Source: Aegilops tauschii subsp. strangulata (Eukaryota > Streptophyta > Magnoliopsida > Poales > Poaceae). From it: a stretch of 64,000 nt of DNA. The notes under the pieces are model-generated. The model did no database searches and was not told the DNA's origin. It was given only the letters and a program-made list of their open reading frames with translations. Positions 31,615-44,519 of this stretch are shown piece after piece (positions within the stretch are counted from its first letter, which is position 1; every line of letters starts with the position of its first letter). Both the position numbers and the translations under genes were made by a program. The stretch lies in the NCBI RefSeq assembly GCF_002575655.3, contig NC_053037.3, positions 445,501,793 to 445,565,792 on the forward strand. The letters are read 5' to 3'.

Positions 31615-33924
31615 GTATCTCTCTCGCGTACCCGTAACTTGTTCGTGATGCACGTTTCATATCCATGACACACACAGACTTCTCTCTATAATGTACCTCA
31701 TGCACATTTCACGCTTTCTTTGAAATGAAATAATAAGGTTCACACTCCATGGACCAGGACGACCACCGGACCTCCACGGCGATGATGAAGCCCTGCACAT
31801 GGTCTAGCTCGATGGAACAACAGTGCCTCGGTGTGGTGCAGCCGAGTTGGGCCACACCAGTGAACTCTGCATGCTGTTGTCCTTTGTCTCATCATCTTAA
31901 CTACTACAGTAGTAGGAGTATTTTATATGCTGTTCATTTCTTGGCCACCCAGCATGTTTGCTAATCATCCATCTGCCTCATGTTATGTGATCCCTACCTA
32001 GTAACTTCATTATATGCAGACTTGTGGTGTTGGTTCAATTTAGTCAAATTAATATATATACTGCTATGCTACTACTAGTACTGTCTGCATTTAATCCTGA
32101 TTAGTAGCTTCATCAATCAGTGGCAAACAAAACAAAACAATCCTGAACGACACCCTGGTTGTTATAAGTGTAATATAATTTATCTGTGCTTAATTTGTAT
32201 CAGATTCCACTGTTTGATTCCTCCCTAGATTTGTGTCTAGTTTAAACATTACATGGAATATTTTTCAGCAGTCTGGTAGGCAACGATGACATCAATATAA
32301 GAGGTTATCTTAGCTTGTTAATGTGTGCTTAGTGAACTATATGAGCTCTCTTTATTGAATCTCGTATGGTCATACATTAGCATGAAATAGTATTGCTCAT
32401 ACACCACATGGAATATTTATGAGCATAGTTTTTGTGCCATATCCATTTCACACCTGGCATCTGCCATTGTAACTTCATGCTGATGTAACATGTGAATCTG
32501 TTGGTCCTGCTTATTGTCTTTAAAGAAGTCAATGTACCTACCTATTTTTGTGCTTTGTTATTACCTTTGATCAGTATCAGTTGTGTCTCTTAGAGATACA
32601 CTCCTACCTTTTCTGACTTGAGTTGTTAACTATTGTTCCATACTTCTGTTAGTTACAACAAAAAATCTTTGAATTTGGTACTGCATGAGTTTTTACTACT
32701 GCTAACACAGAGAGTATTTGCTACTACTAAAACAGCGATTTTGTATGCACTGCTACCTGATGAGTGCTTTCTTTGTAATATTTCACCTTGGCATGCATAT
32801 GTTTGTTCGGTTTGAAATTTGCATGACATGATATAATTATTTCCAGTGTTTTTCTCAACTTATTTTCATTGCCACTTGATATATACTTAGCTTGTACTTG
32901 AGCTGTGGGTTAATGTGGTGAGTTTGTTCTACTTGGATGCATTGGTACCCCCATAATCGAGCGCACAGATGCAATGGCAAAAGCACACCATGGAGATAAT
33001 CGACCTCCTTACCGATGGTAACTCAATCTAGATCATCACTTTATACTCTCCTACCTTTGTGATGTTAGTATGCTTCTGCTGACTAGTATTGTTAGATCTT
33101 TCCAGTAGTAGAATGGTATTTTATTTTAGGCACAATGTGTTGCAGCGAAGTCTTTTGCATGATCTGCACTTGCGCAATGCATATTTGTCTCTATTTTCTT
33201 GTATGAATGAGTACCTCATTTTAAGTAGCTGGAGAACAAAAAGCATGGTACTAGCTAAATTTGTGTTGTCATTCTAAATAACTGTCCTTTTTTGAATGGT
33301 CAATTCATACTATATTGGCATCTGTCCTTTTTTGAATGGTCAATTCATAGTATATTTGGATTCTGTTTTCTAATTCTTCTCTGCTGATTCATGAGAGGAG
33401 CAGGTACCTAGTTTGTGATCGCTATTGAAGGAGATCCATGCTGAAGAACATAACACTTGTAGAGTTCTGATGGCTATCTAGTATTACACTTGTAGAGCTT
33501 GTAACTGTTATTACACTTCTAGAGCATGTAAAGTATATGCTAAGAGCTTGTATCACGTGTTATTTGTACAACATGATCTCTGTACTAAAACAAGCTGATA
33601 TTATTTGAAGTATTATGTGGTCTGCTCCAATTTAAATACTGGTTATTTATTTACTGTTGAATTGAAATAAGAAGAATATGACTCTGACATCTGGGACCCA
33701 TTGATCAGAACCTGACAATTGTGGCCCAATCTGACTAGTGGACCCCTTTAAAAAAATAAAAACTGAGTATTAAGAAAGATGGCCATGGCCCAAAAACAAA
33801 AAGGCTGAAATATTAGGCCAGGCCCATGTAGCCGACTAGAATGACAAAAAATGATGACTAAAAAGGCTGAATTAATGGGCTCGGCCCATGTAGAAGACAG
33901 AATTGGACGGGCTCATTCTAAGTA
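31615..33924. other. CACTA interior: introns, further exon-like bits
   Basis: Mostly AT-rich and intron-like. Two weak exon candidates: about 31755-31860 (GC-richer, unrecognised), and 32969-33017, which follows GCGCACAG, reads MQWQKHTMEIIDLLTD and precedes a GTAACT donor. A 40-bp tandem repeat (TGTCCTTTTTTGAATGGTCA) lies at 33283 and 33323. Nothing else is supported. Confidence 0.35.
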
Positions 33925-35900
33925 ACGACCTTTTCAATTGGTCGCAATTTTGCCACGTCAGATTGCCACATCAGATCCGACGTGGCTTGGGCAGACAGCT
34001 AGCGACCAAAACAGAAGGTCATGGAATCAATGACCTTTTGTTTTGGTCGTGGAATTCCACGACCTTCTCATAGAGAAGGTCGTTAATTTCAGTTTACGAC
34101 TGCCAGCTTTGACCTTCTGTTTTTGGTCACAAAAAGGTCACAAATGAAAATCAATGACCTTTCAGTGACCAATAGTGATGGTCGCAAGTTGACATATTTC
34201 TTGTAGTGAATGTGACTAATGAGTTAGTTACGAGATGATGCATTACGGAACGAGTAAAGAGACTTACCAGTAACGAGATTGAACTAGGTATGAGGATACC
34301 GACGATCGACCGATGACAAAGGGTATAACGTATGTTGTCATCACGGTTCGACCGATAAAGATCTTCATAGAATATGTGGGAAACAATACGAGTATCCAGG
34401 TTCCGCTATTGGTTATTGACCAGAGAGGTGTCTCGGTCATGTCTACATAGTTCTCGAACCCGTAGGGTCCGCACGCTTAACGTTCAATGACGATTTGTAT
34501 TATATGAGTTATGTGTTTTGGTGACTGAAGGTTGTTCGGAGTCTCAGATGAGATCACGGACATGACGAGGAGTCTCGAAATGGTCGAGAGGTAAAGATTG
34601 ATATATTGGAAGGTAGTATTCGGACACCGGAAGGGTTCCGGAGCGTATCGGGTACATACCGGAGTACCAGAGGGGTTACCGGAACCCCCCAGGGAAAGAT
34701 ATGGGACATATGGGCCAGAGGAGGTAGGCTGACCAGCCCACAAGGGGCTAGCACGCCCTCCACAAGGGAGGAGGCCGAATTGGATTAGGGAAGGGGGCGG
34801 CGCCCCCCTTTCCTTCTCCTACTCCCTCTCCTTGCCCCTTTCCACCTCCATGAGAAGGAAAAGAGGGGGGGGGGGGCGAATCCTACTAGGACTAGAGTCC
34901 TAGGAGGACTCCCCCCTTATGGCGCGCCCCTAGGGCCGGCCTCCTCCCTCTCCCTCCTTTATATATGTGGGCAGGGCACCCCTTGGAGACACACCAATTG
35001 TTCCAAGCCGTGTGCGGCGTCTCCCTCCATGGTTTACTCCTCCAGTCATATTCACGTAGTGCTTAGGCGAAGCCTTGCGCGGATCACATCACCTTCATCA
35101 TCACGATGCCGCTGTGCTGACGAAACTCTCCCTCGACCCTCTGGTGGATCAAGTGTTCAAGGGACATCATCAAGCTGAACGTGTGCAGAACTCGGAGGTG
35201 CCGTACGTTCGGCGCTTGATCGGTTGGATCGTGAAGATGTTCGACTACATCAACCACGTTAAACTAACGCTTCCGCTGTCGGTCTACGAGGGTACGTGGA
35301 CACACTCTCCCCCTCTCATTGCTATGCATCTCCTAGATAGATCTTGCGTGATCGTAGGATTTTTTTTGAAATTGCATGCTACGTTCCCCAACAGTGGTAT
35401 CAGAGCCAGGTCTATGCGTAGATGATATGCACGAGTAGAACACAAAGAGTTCTGGGCGATAATAGTCATACTGCTTACCACCAACGTCTTATTTTGATTC
35501 GGCGGTATTGTTGGATGAAGTGGCCCGGACCAACATTACATGACCACGTTCATGAGACCGGTTCTACCGACGTGCTTTTGCACACAGTTGGATGGCGGGT
35601 GTCTGTTTCTCCAACTTTAGTTGAATCGAATTTGACTATGGCCGGTCCTTGTTGAAGGTTAAAACAGCACACTTGACAAAAAATCATTGTGGTTTTGATG
35701 CGTAGGTAAGAACGGTTCTTGCTAGAAGCCTGTAGCAGCCACGTAAAACTTGCAACAACAAAGTAGAGGACGTCTAACTTGTTTTTGCGGGGCATGCTGT
35801 GATGTGATATGGTCAAGACACGATGTGATATAAGTTATTGTATGAGATGACCATGTTTTGGAAAAGTTATCGGCAACTGGCAGGAGCCTTATGGTTGTCG

Positions 35901-35905
35901 CTTTA
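35901..35905. repeat. Target-site duplicate CTTTA of E6
   Basis: CTTTA at 35901-35905 repeats at 56236-56240. The uninterrupted sequence GTTGCTTTATTGTATGAAATG in copia copy 1 (about 18273) is the empty site. Confidence 0.93.
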
Positions 35906-37493
35906 TGATACGTCTCCAACGTATCTATAATTTTTGATTGCTCCATGCTATATTATATTCTGTTTTGGACATTATTGAGCTTTATTATACACTTTTATAT
36001 TATTTTTGGGACTAACCTATTAACCGGAGGCCCAGCCCAGAATTGCTGTTTTTTTGCCTATTTCAGAGTTTCGCAGAAAAAGAATATCAAACGGAGTCCA
36101 AACAGAATGAAACCTTCGGGAACGTGATTTTCCGAACGAACGTGATCCAGAGGAGTTGGACCCTACGTCAAGACATCAACCAGGAGGGCACGAGGTAGGG
36201 GGGCACGCCAGCCCCCCCCCCCAGGGCGCGCCCTCCACCCTCGTGGGCCCTCTATTACTCCACCGACGTACTCCTTCCTCCTATATATACCTACGTACCC
36301 CAAACTACCAGATACGAGCCAAAAAACTAATTCCACCGCCGCAACCTTCTGTACCCGTGAGATTCCATCTTGGGGTCTGTTTCGGAGCTCCGCCGGAGCG
36401 GGCATCGATCACGGAGGGCTTCTACATCAACACCATAGCCTCTCCGATGATGTGTGAGTAGCTTACCTCAGACCTTCGGGTCCATAGTTATTAGCTAGAT
36501 GGCTTCTTCTCTCTTTTTGGATCTCAATAAAATGTTCTCCCCCTCTCTCGTGGAGATCTATTCGATGTAATCTTCTTTTGCGGTGTGTTTGTTGAGATCG
36601 ATGAATTGTGGGTTTATGATCAAGTTTATCTATGAACAATATTTGAATCTTCTCTGAATTCTTTTATGTATGATTGGTTATCTTTGCATGTCTCTTCGAA
36701 TTATCAGTTTGGTTTGGCCTACTAGATCGATCTTTCTTGCAATGGGAGAAGTGCTTAGCTTTGGGTTCAATCTTGCGATGTCCTTTCCCAGTGACAGTAG
36801 GGGTACCAAGGCACATATTGTATTGTTGCCATCGAGGATAACAAGATGGGGTTTATATCATATTGCATGAGTTTATCCCTCTACATCATGTTATCTTGCT
36901 TAAAGCATTACTCTGTTCTTATGAACTTAATACTCTAGATACATGCTGGATAGCGGTCGATGTGAGGAGTAATAGTAGTAGATGCAGGCAGGAGTCGGTC
37001 TACTTGTCTCGAACGTGATGCCTATATACATGATCATACCTAGATATTCTCATAACTATGCTCAATTCTGTCAATTTCTCAACAGTAATTTGTTCACCCA
37101 CCGTAAATACTTATGCTCTCGAGAGAAGCCACTAGTGAAACCTATGGCCCCCGGGTCTATTTTCCATCATATTAATCTCCCGACAACAAGCTATTTCTGG
37201 CGCCATTTTTATTTTACTTTCTTTACTTTGCATCTTTATCATATAAATACTAAAATATTATCTTATCATATCTATCAGATCTCACTCTCTTAAGTGACCG
37301 TGTAGGGATTGACAACCCCTTATCGCATTGGTTGCGAGGATTTATTTGTTTGTGTAGGTGTGAGGGACTCGTGCATGGCCTCCTACTGGATTGATACCTT
37401 GGTTCTCAAAAACTGAGGGAAATACTTACGCTACTTTGCTGCATCACCCTTTCCTCTTCAAGGGAAAACCAACGCAGTGCTCAAGACGTAGCA
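35906..37493 (+). repeat. 5' LTR of E6 (1588 bp)
   Basis: From TGATACGTCTCC to AAGACGTAGCA. TATA-like CTATATATACC lies near 36281. It has about 59 bp (around 36060-36113) that are missing in the 3' LTR, which accounts for the length difference. Confidence 0.9.
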
Positions 37494-37504
37494 AGAAGGA
37501 TTTC

Positions 37505-37522
37505 TGGCACCGTTGCCGGGGA
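37505..37522 (+). other. Primer-binding site of E6
   Basis: TGGCACCGTTGCCGGGGA lies 11 bp after the LTR. It fits the 3' end of plant tRNA-Asp with one mismatch, as in Athila-lineage elements. Confidence 0.8.
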
Positions 37523-38999
37523 GTCTACGCAAAAGTCAACATACCAAGTACCCATCACAAACCCTTATCTCCCTCATTACATTATTTGCCATTTGCCTCT
37601 CGTTTTGCTCTCCCCCACTTCACCCTTGCCGTTTTATTCGCCTTCTCTTTTTCGTTTGCTTCTTTTTTGCTTGCTTCTTGTTTGCTCGTGTGTTGGATTG
37701 CTTGTTTGTCATGATGGCTCAAGATAATACCAAATTATGTGACTTTACCAATAGCAACAATAATGATTTCCTTAGCACTCCGATTGCTCCTCTTACCGAT
37801 ACTGAATCTTATGAAATCAATGCTGCCTTGTTGAATCTTGTCATGAAAGATCAATTCGCCGGCCTTCCCAGTGAAGATGCCGCTACCGATCTAAATAGCT
37901 TCGTTGATTTGTGTGATATGCAAAAGAAGAAAGATGTGGACAATGATATTGTTAAATTGAAGCTATTTCCTTTTTCACTTAGAGATCGTGCTAAAGCATG
38001 GTTTTCGTCTTTGCCAAAAAATAGTATTGATTCTTGGAATAAGTGCAAAGATGCTTTTATCTCTAAGTGTTTTCCTCCCGCTAAGATCATCTCTCTTAGA
38101 AACGATATTATGAATTTTAAACAACTTGATCATGAACATGTTGCACAAGCTTGGGAAAGGATGAAATTAATGATACGCAATTGCCCTACGCATGGTTTGA
38201 ATTTGTGGATGATTATACAAAAAAAATTATGATTGAATTTTGCTTCTAGAAATCTTTTAGATTCGGCCGCGGGAGGCACTTTTATGGAAATCACTTTAGG
38301 AGAAGCTGCTAAACTCCTAGATAATATTATGGTTAATTATTCTCAATGGCACACTGAAAGATCTACTAATAAAAAAGTGCATGCGATAGAAGAAATTAAT
38401 GTTTTGAGTGGAAATATGTCAGGACCGAATTTTCGGGATATTAATTTTCCAGAAAAATGGCCCTTGTGCTCACCAGCCCCAGGATTACTGTTAGCTGATG
38501 AGGCACCAACTCGATACAAGAAAATCCAAGCAAGTACAAAATATGAAGTACAAGACCATTTTGGCCTAGGAGTACAACGTTTGGTTTCTAGTGGTTGATG
38601 GCGGAAGCGGTTTGTGGTTCATCTGCGTCTATGGGACTCCATTTCCCACAAGAACAGCTGACCAGGATAACCCCTATCTTCGTGAGGCTGCTGTCAACAC
38701 TGCGTAGGTTCCGGGGCTGTCATCGCAACGCTCTCCTCCACGCAAGAAAAATCTGGCCAAGACAATAGCCAGGGACAAGCCAGTGAGTACGTTTGAATGT
38801 ACTCGCAAACATCAAGAACACGGGTATAATATATCAAAACATGCACCGAAATGTTCTATGACCACCACGGTATGCCACGAAATATGCGAAATCCATGATG
38901 CACGCATGCGGGTAAAAATATGGATATGCAATATAGAAATAGAATGTAGTGGTCGAGTGTCTGAAATGACTCCTCGAAAAGGGTGCAAATAAATTAACA

Positions 39000-39372
39000 A
39001 TGCCGCAGTCGGGCGTCTGAGCGACACCACATAAAGGGCTTATATATAAAAGAAACAACAAGCATGCCACAGTCGGGCGTCTATGCGATACCACATAAAG
39101 GGCTTATATATAAAAGAAACAACAAGCATGCTACAGTCGGGCGTCTATGCGACACCACATAAAGGGCTTATATATAAAAGAAACAACAAGCATGCCACAG
39201 TCGGGCGTCTATGCAACACCACATAAAGGGCTTATATATAAAAGAAACAACAAGCATGCCACAGTCGGGCATCTATGCAACACCACATAAAGGGCTTATA
39301 TAAAAAAGAAATAACAAGCATGCCACAGTCGGGCGTCTATGCGACACCACATAAAGGGCTTATAATAGAATA
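39000..39372. repeat. Minisatellite, six 64-bp units, in the solo LTR
   Basis: Units contain CACAGTCGGGCGTCTATGCG and ACCACATAAAGGGCTTATAT, with starts of AGTCGGGCG at 39007, 39071, 39135, 39199, 39263 and 39327. The spacing is exactly 64 bp, and units differ by few bases. Confidence 0.92.
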
Positions 39373-42300
39373 GTTGTAATGGGTATCCAGGAGGTAGAAC
39401 CATCCCAGGGATACTCAATAATGCAAATAAATTAAATGGTTAGTCCACAATAGTAATGATCATAATCCACATATGTCAGAGTCCATAATCAAGGTTCTGG
39501 TTTAGCCTTTTTCCTCCGAAGACCGACACTAAGACCGACACTTGACCTATCCCAGACTGTAGTCCTTAACCATGGACACGGCTATTCGACTAGATGTATA
39601 ATCTCTGCAGAGGGTGTACTCTTTACCCACGGGTAAAGGATTTCTTTAGCCCATCGGGACTAATTCCGTCTACGGTCTTTTGATTGAAAACACGCCTGAC
39701 CTGCACACACCAGCTTAACTTACCGGTGTCTGGAATCACCCACAACACCTGTCAAGCAAAACTCTAAGTGGGGAGGCTACAACCTCGACGTAGCATGGGA
39801 TCAAATTTATATCGCGTGCTCTAAGGGGTGGCCCCCCTCTCGGTCCCAACCGGAAACACCCATGCCCCCGGACCGGATGACAGGCTTTAATCCATGGCCA
39901 TGGGACCCTCATCACGGCCTCTCTGTACGGTGTGCGCTAGACAGGGGTTGACAACTTACTGAACCGTACCCTACCTATGGCAGGGACAAGCGGTAGTACG
40001 GAACAAGTATGGGGGTTACTGGACAAGGCTCGATCTACGGCCGACTCAGGAGGTTCAAGTATTCTCTGCATGATTAGCATAACAAAAATATTTCCATTAA
40101 CAGGTAAACTTACCACTTGTTAAGCCTCACCATGCCATACCGGACATACTCGTCCCGACGAGGTACTAGGGACAAGCCCGTGTCTACCCAAGACCACGAC
40201 TTTCCCGGCTTCATTCCGGTATGCAAGGGAAGCTTACGAGGGTGAATACCATCACCAACATATCCATTTATCACAGCAAAGAAAACTCCACTATGCACTC
40301 ATGCATATGATTTTTTTATCGTCACATAAAATAACGTATGCTCCAAGTCAAGGTGATGTTGTAGCCGTATAACAACATCCGAAAATATTAAGCTAGGGTT
40401 CAGGATGCTTGCCTTCAAGTGTATCAGGTGCATCTTTGAAGGTTGCCTTTTCTCCAAAAATCCTATTTTGAGAAATATTCAAATAACACACATTTCAAAA
40501 ACAGTACAAAAAGTTGTCCCAAATATTTTTGAAATAAATCTTAAAATAAACTAGGTGAAATTTGAGAGAGGTAGGAAAAAGAATCAACTCATTTGGAGTT
40601 TTATTTTAAAAGTTATAGCCAGTCAAAGATCAGTCAAAGTTCTGTTTTAATAAAATCGGAAAAAGGAAAACGCTTCGAGGAGAATACGTTTTCAAAGCAG
40701 AGGTGACGTACTCAGGATTTTGCGCTTTCACTTAAACAGAGAGAACGGGCGCGCGGGTCGCTGACAGTGGGTCCAAGGGGCCCACTGGTCAGGTTTGACC
40801 GTTCTTCCTCTCCCTCCTTTCTCTCTGCCCGAACGGGGCGGGGCTCCGGCGATCGCCGTCGGCGAACGGCAGCTCCCCACGGGGTCCCGAGGGCAGGGAT
40901 GAATCCGCCAGGCCGGGGCGGTCCTCCCGGTGGGTGCTAGGCAGGCGGGGACGGAGGAGGTCACCGGCGGCGAGCTCCGCGGCGGACGGAGTTTCGGGAG
41001 CAGAGTGGGTTTTGGGCTCCGGTGGTCCTTGGTCGAAGCTGAGGCGCTAGGCAGCTCCGCATGACTACGGGGAAGTTCTTGGTGGCGTTGGATTGGTAGG
41101 GGAGGGCCTGGCTGCGACGAATTGCTCTAGAGCTCGGCGGCGGTCGAACTGGCCGGAGACGAAGAAGAAAGCCCCTCCTCGTCGATTGCTGGCTGCGGGA
41201 GCACTATGGGGGTGGACTGGGGTTGCCTGAGTGCTCGGGGGAGCACGGGGCCTCCTTTTATAGCACGACGGGGCTGGCTCCGCGGCGGTGGATAAGACCA
41301 ACGACGAGTCGCCGTTGCTGTAGCTGCAGGGCGTCATGGCGGCAACGAGAGCGTGCCGACGAGCATGTGGATAAGCACGGGCTGTTCCCCGGGGCAGCTG
41401 GCGCGCGCGGGTGGCTTGGGCGGCGCCGTCCACGGCAGAGCCCGCTGCCGACGCCGGCGTGCCGCCAAGAGAGTTCTGCCGGCGACGCTGTAGGGCGCCA
41501 GTGCGGCTTGGAGGTTTGCTGCGAGGGGGCGAGTGTGTGGCGCGGCTCTGCAGGCGAGCTGGGACCAGTGACGGGACGTGTCGATCCGAGCGCACGCACA
41601 TGCAAAACGCGCGCTCTGGCCGCGCCCAGAGCACGCGTAGCAGGTGTTCGACGAAATGCCAGTGCGCGCTAGAGAGCTTGGGTGAGGCTGGTAGCTGACA
41701 TGCCAGGGTTAGGGACATCTGGGAGGTTAGTGGACATGCTGGATGGGTCAGGGGCTCAAGTCCACAGTGCAAACCAGGAGACATGCCAAAAATGTTCCTG
41801 CACACAGGGTGTTCGACAGAATGCCATGGTCATCTAGGCAACTCTTGGGGTGTCCAAACTCTCCAGATCCTAGTCTCTTTAGGAGCTAAAGAAGGTGGCA
41901 AGGTTAGTTTGGCAAAAACAGGAAGTTGATAGTGCAAGATTTGGAGAAAACCAGATTTGGGCAGAAGCTAAAGGCTATCATTGCATGCACCAGAAATACC
42001 CCAATGGGTCCAATCTCCTGGACTTAAGGGTTTGGAAAGAAGAACTATAAGTAGGAAAAAGCTCAAGGGCACTAGAGCAAAATAAAATGGGGTTGCAGTA
42101 CAAATCACCAAACTAGGGCAGAATGAAGTTGAGGTTGATTCACTCAAATTTTTCAAAGAACATCACTGGGTTTTTGCATGAAGTTGCATCATAAGCATCC
42201 ACTGACATCTCCAAACACTTGGAAGAATTTTTAGAAGAATATTTAAATAGGTTGTAGTGCAAAATACCTACTGGACCAGATTGAAAAATTGATGTAGAGC

Positions 42301-42689
42301 TCAAAATCTCCAATGAACAAAAGATATTTTTGCATAAAAGTGATGTGGAAACCTCACATGACATCCCCAAATTTTGGTGAAAATTTTAAAAGCATTTATC
42401 AAATGGTTGCAGTGCAAAAAGGGGCTCCAAATTTATGAAAGATCATTTTAAAAGAATAAAGCTCATGAAAAATAATTATGCAAATAAATCCACTGAAAAG
42501 GATTGTTTTTATAAAGAGGGCATACAAGTCCGAAAATATTTTTGGAAAGTTTCCACTTGAGGTAAAAACCCACAATATTAAATAGAAGAGGGGTTTCTGA
42601 AATCAAAGGAGAAATCCAGAAAAATAAAAGTTTAATTTCCTGGCAAAATTTTAATTAATAAAACAAGGTCAAATTTTTGGGGTGTTACA
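39373..42689. other. Remainder of the solo LTR, no gene supported
   Basis: A GC-rich block (about 40740-41700) is open in several frames on both strands, which is a composition effect. The minus-strand frame 41805-41065 crosses the TATA box and has no known motif. 41880-42689 is AT-rich. I see nothing else. Confidence 0.5.
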
Positions 42690-42918
42690 AAAGATGGATG
42701 AACTTATGAAATTATTTGCTACTAAGAGTGTTTTTTCTGATCCTAATGATATGCCTTTGTCTACTTTGATTGAGAATAATAATGAACATATGGATGTGAA
42801 TTTTGTTGGTAGGAATAATTTTGGTAACAACGCGTATAGAGGAAACTTTAATCCTAGGCCTTATCCAAGTAATTCCTCTAATAATTATGGTAATTCCTAC
42901 AACAATTCTTATGGAAAC

Positions 42919-43435
42919 TGTCGTGGAATTAACACGTCAGATGTCCTGGGACTAGGACTTAGTCGTGGAGCCATCGCAACTAGGAAGCTTGAAGGGGTTA
43001 TGTGGGACAAGGAACACAAGGGTTTATACTGGTTCAGCCCCTTACGGTGAAGGTAAAAGCTTACGTCCAGTTCGAGGTGTTACTGATTAGGGTTACGATC
43101 GCCACGGAGCTAAACAGCTATGCCCGGTTCTCGATGAGGTTGTTGTCGCCCCTAAACCGCTGCCGGGTCCTCCCTTTATATACGGAGGCTGACGCCCAGC
43201 AGCCCTTAGAGTCCCGGCCGGCTCATAAGAGCGTCCGGCTCGGACTCTAAACAATACTTGCCTTACACTACAAGTCTACTATAACAATGATGATAACTAC
43301 GGGCTTTAAGCCATATCCGGGTGTCAGCCCATCTCTGGCCCATTATCTTGAAACTTGGCTTCGGGCTTCTGGCAACGACCCTACGAGTAACCCGGCCCCT
43401 CCTGGCAGGTGACTCTAAGGTCTATATCCTCAACA
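42919..43435 (-). repeat. 3' LTR of E7 (517 bp)
   Basis: From TGTCGTGGAATTAACACG to ATCCTCAACA on the plus strand, aligned with the E3 LTRs. Minus-strand TATA-like sequence near 43172-43183. Confidence 0.88.
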
Positions 43436-43693
43436 TTAGGCCCCAGATTGACTCGAGCTGGCTCATGTCAATCTTCAACTCTGCAGACAGAAAAAATCTC
43501 CGGCTTACCATTCATGTGAAGGCCATAACCCGGAGTGACGTCATCCTCTGGACTACGGATAATCCGCCGTGACGTCATCCTCCATTAAGTCCGTTTTTTA
43601 CTCCGCCAGATCCGCAACGGATCTTTTCCTTTACTGTTATCCCAAAAATCGAGGCGCCGTGAGGGGGAGATAACCACGCCGTGGCCTCCTTGA

Positions 43694-43730
43694 ATCTCGC
43701 GCCCACTTATGACTCTGCCTTATAAATAGG
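43694..43730 (+). promoter_or_regulatory. Antisense promoter of E7
   Basis: TCTCGCGCCCACTTAT followed by TTATAAATAGG (TATA at 43720), as in E3. The TATA box is 800 bp upstream of the ATG, with a C/T-rich leader and a leader intron 43905-44503 (GTGAGT...TATAG). Confidence 0.68.
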
Positions 43731-44519
43731 CCGGCCCAGCACTTTCTTCTCACACTCTCCCTCTTCCTCCTCGCGCCGTCGCTCCTCTGCTCGAGCTCCG
43801 CCACTGCCGCCGCCGTCGCGCCCCTGGTCTTCATCAACCCGGCCGCTGCATCACCCTGATTCGGACCAGACTCACAGCGGCGACCTCCGCTCCTTCCAAC
43901 TCCGGTGAGTCTCCTCTGCCTTGCTAGAACAGATCTGTGGTAGGGTTCTTTCAGTTCTTCGTGTTCATCACCATTGCCCACATACGCGGTAGTTCTTGTT
44001 GCCACTGTAGTTAGTTGATCTTTAACCTTGCGTAGAACCACTGCGGTAGACGTTTGGAACCCATTTCATCTGCAAGAAATCCTCTTTTTACTGCATAAGA
44101 ACTGTGTTCAACCTCAAGAACTTCTCCTGCCTGCGCTTTTTAGGTCTAGAAAATTTTCTCTGCTTTAACTATTTTGATCCAAAAAAGTTATGGTAGTCTG
44201 TGAAACCTGTTTTACCACACTTAGTAAAAACTGCAACCATTGAATCTCGGCGGCTTACATGTCCGGCTTAAAGAAAACACGCGTCGTAGAACTTTCCGAT
44301 TTAAGGAGAACCATGCTCCGTAGACTCTTCTGGCTTAACTGTAGTAACCCGTAGATGACTAACTTATTCTGAACGCTCCTATGGCTTAGATAACCCACCA
44401 TATCGGAATACATATCATTAGTCCCCTTCATAAGCCGCCATCTTAGTTTGAACAATAGATCCCCGGCTTATAATTGACCCGGATACTTTTCTCTTTATTA
44501 TAGACCACCAACCTTCACC

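Larger units (their letters stand above)
26413..34208. mobile_element. Non-autonomous CACTA transposon carrying host-gene fragments (7.8 kb)
   Basis: Terminal inverted repeats are CACTACAAGAAATATGTC at the left and its reverse complement ending TTCTTGTAGTG at the right, about 22 bp perfect. The 3-bp target duplicate is AAT (26410-26412 and 34209-34211). LTR3 reads GCAATGTGACT uninterrupted near 61340, confirming the site. Many GGTCAT/GGTCGT and ATGACC/ACGACC motifs crowd both ends, as CACTA subterminal repeats do. No TNP2-type transposase is seen, so it depended on an autonomous partner. Inside are a 661-bp triplication and exon-like pieces of host genes. Confidence 0.88.
25854..35393 (+). 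repeat. LTR2 of the copia array, split by a CACTA element
   Basis: The 5' part is 25854-26412 and the 3' part 34212-35393, about 1.74 kb without the insertion. It starts TGAAGGAAATATGCCC and ends GTTCCCCAACA. A TATA-like TTTATATATG lies at 34958-34967. Because both a 3' internal end precedes it and a primer-binding site follows it, it serves as 3' LTR of copy 1 and 5' LTR of copy 2. Confidence 0.85.
38417..42689 (-). mobile_element. 4.27 kb solo LTR, LARD-like, in E6 gag
   Basis: The segment starts TGTCAGGACC and ends GGTGTTACA on the plus strand, so both strands show TG...CA. It is flanked by AAATA (38412-38416) and AAAGA (42690-42694), a 5-bp duplicate with one change, and the E6 gag frame is restored on removal. 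I find no internal repeat of its ends, so it is one LTR. A minus-strand TATA box (CTATAAAAGGAGG, near 41265-41277) with a C/T-rich leader suggests minus orientation. Length and lack of coding recall long LTRs of LARD elements such as Sukkula; that link is a guess. Confidence 0.65.

Noticed and set aside
26413..34208. Autonomous CACTA with transposase
   Set aside because: No TNP2-like or TNPA-like coding region was found; the frames inside are short or belong to captured gene pieces and repeats.
39000..39372. CRISPR-like array of regular repeats
   Set aside because: The 64-bp units are directly adjacent with no unique spacers, in a plant repeat; it is a minisatellite.
41065..41805. Minus-strand 246-codon frame as a host gene
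   Set aside because: It spans the LTR TATA box, overlaps equally long frames on the other strand and shows no recognisable domain; best explained by GC content.
38417..42689. Cassandra-type TRIM, because of the minus-strand start TGTAACACCCC
   Set aside because: Far too long and I see no 5S rRNA-like segment.
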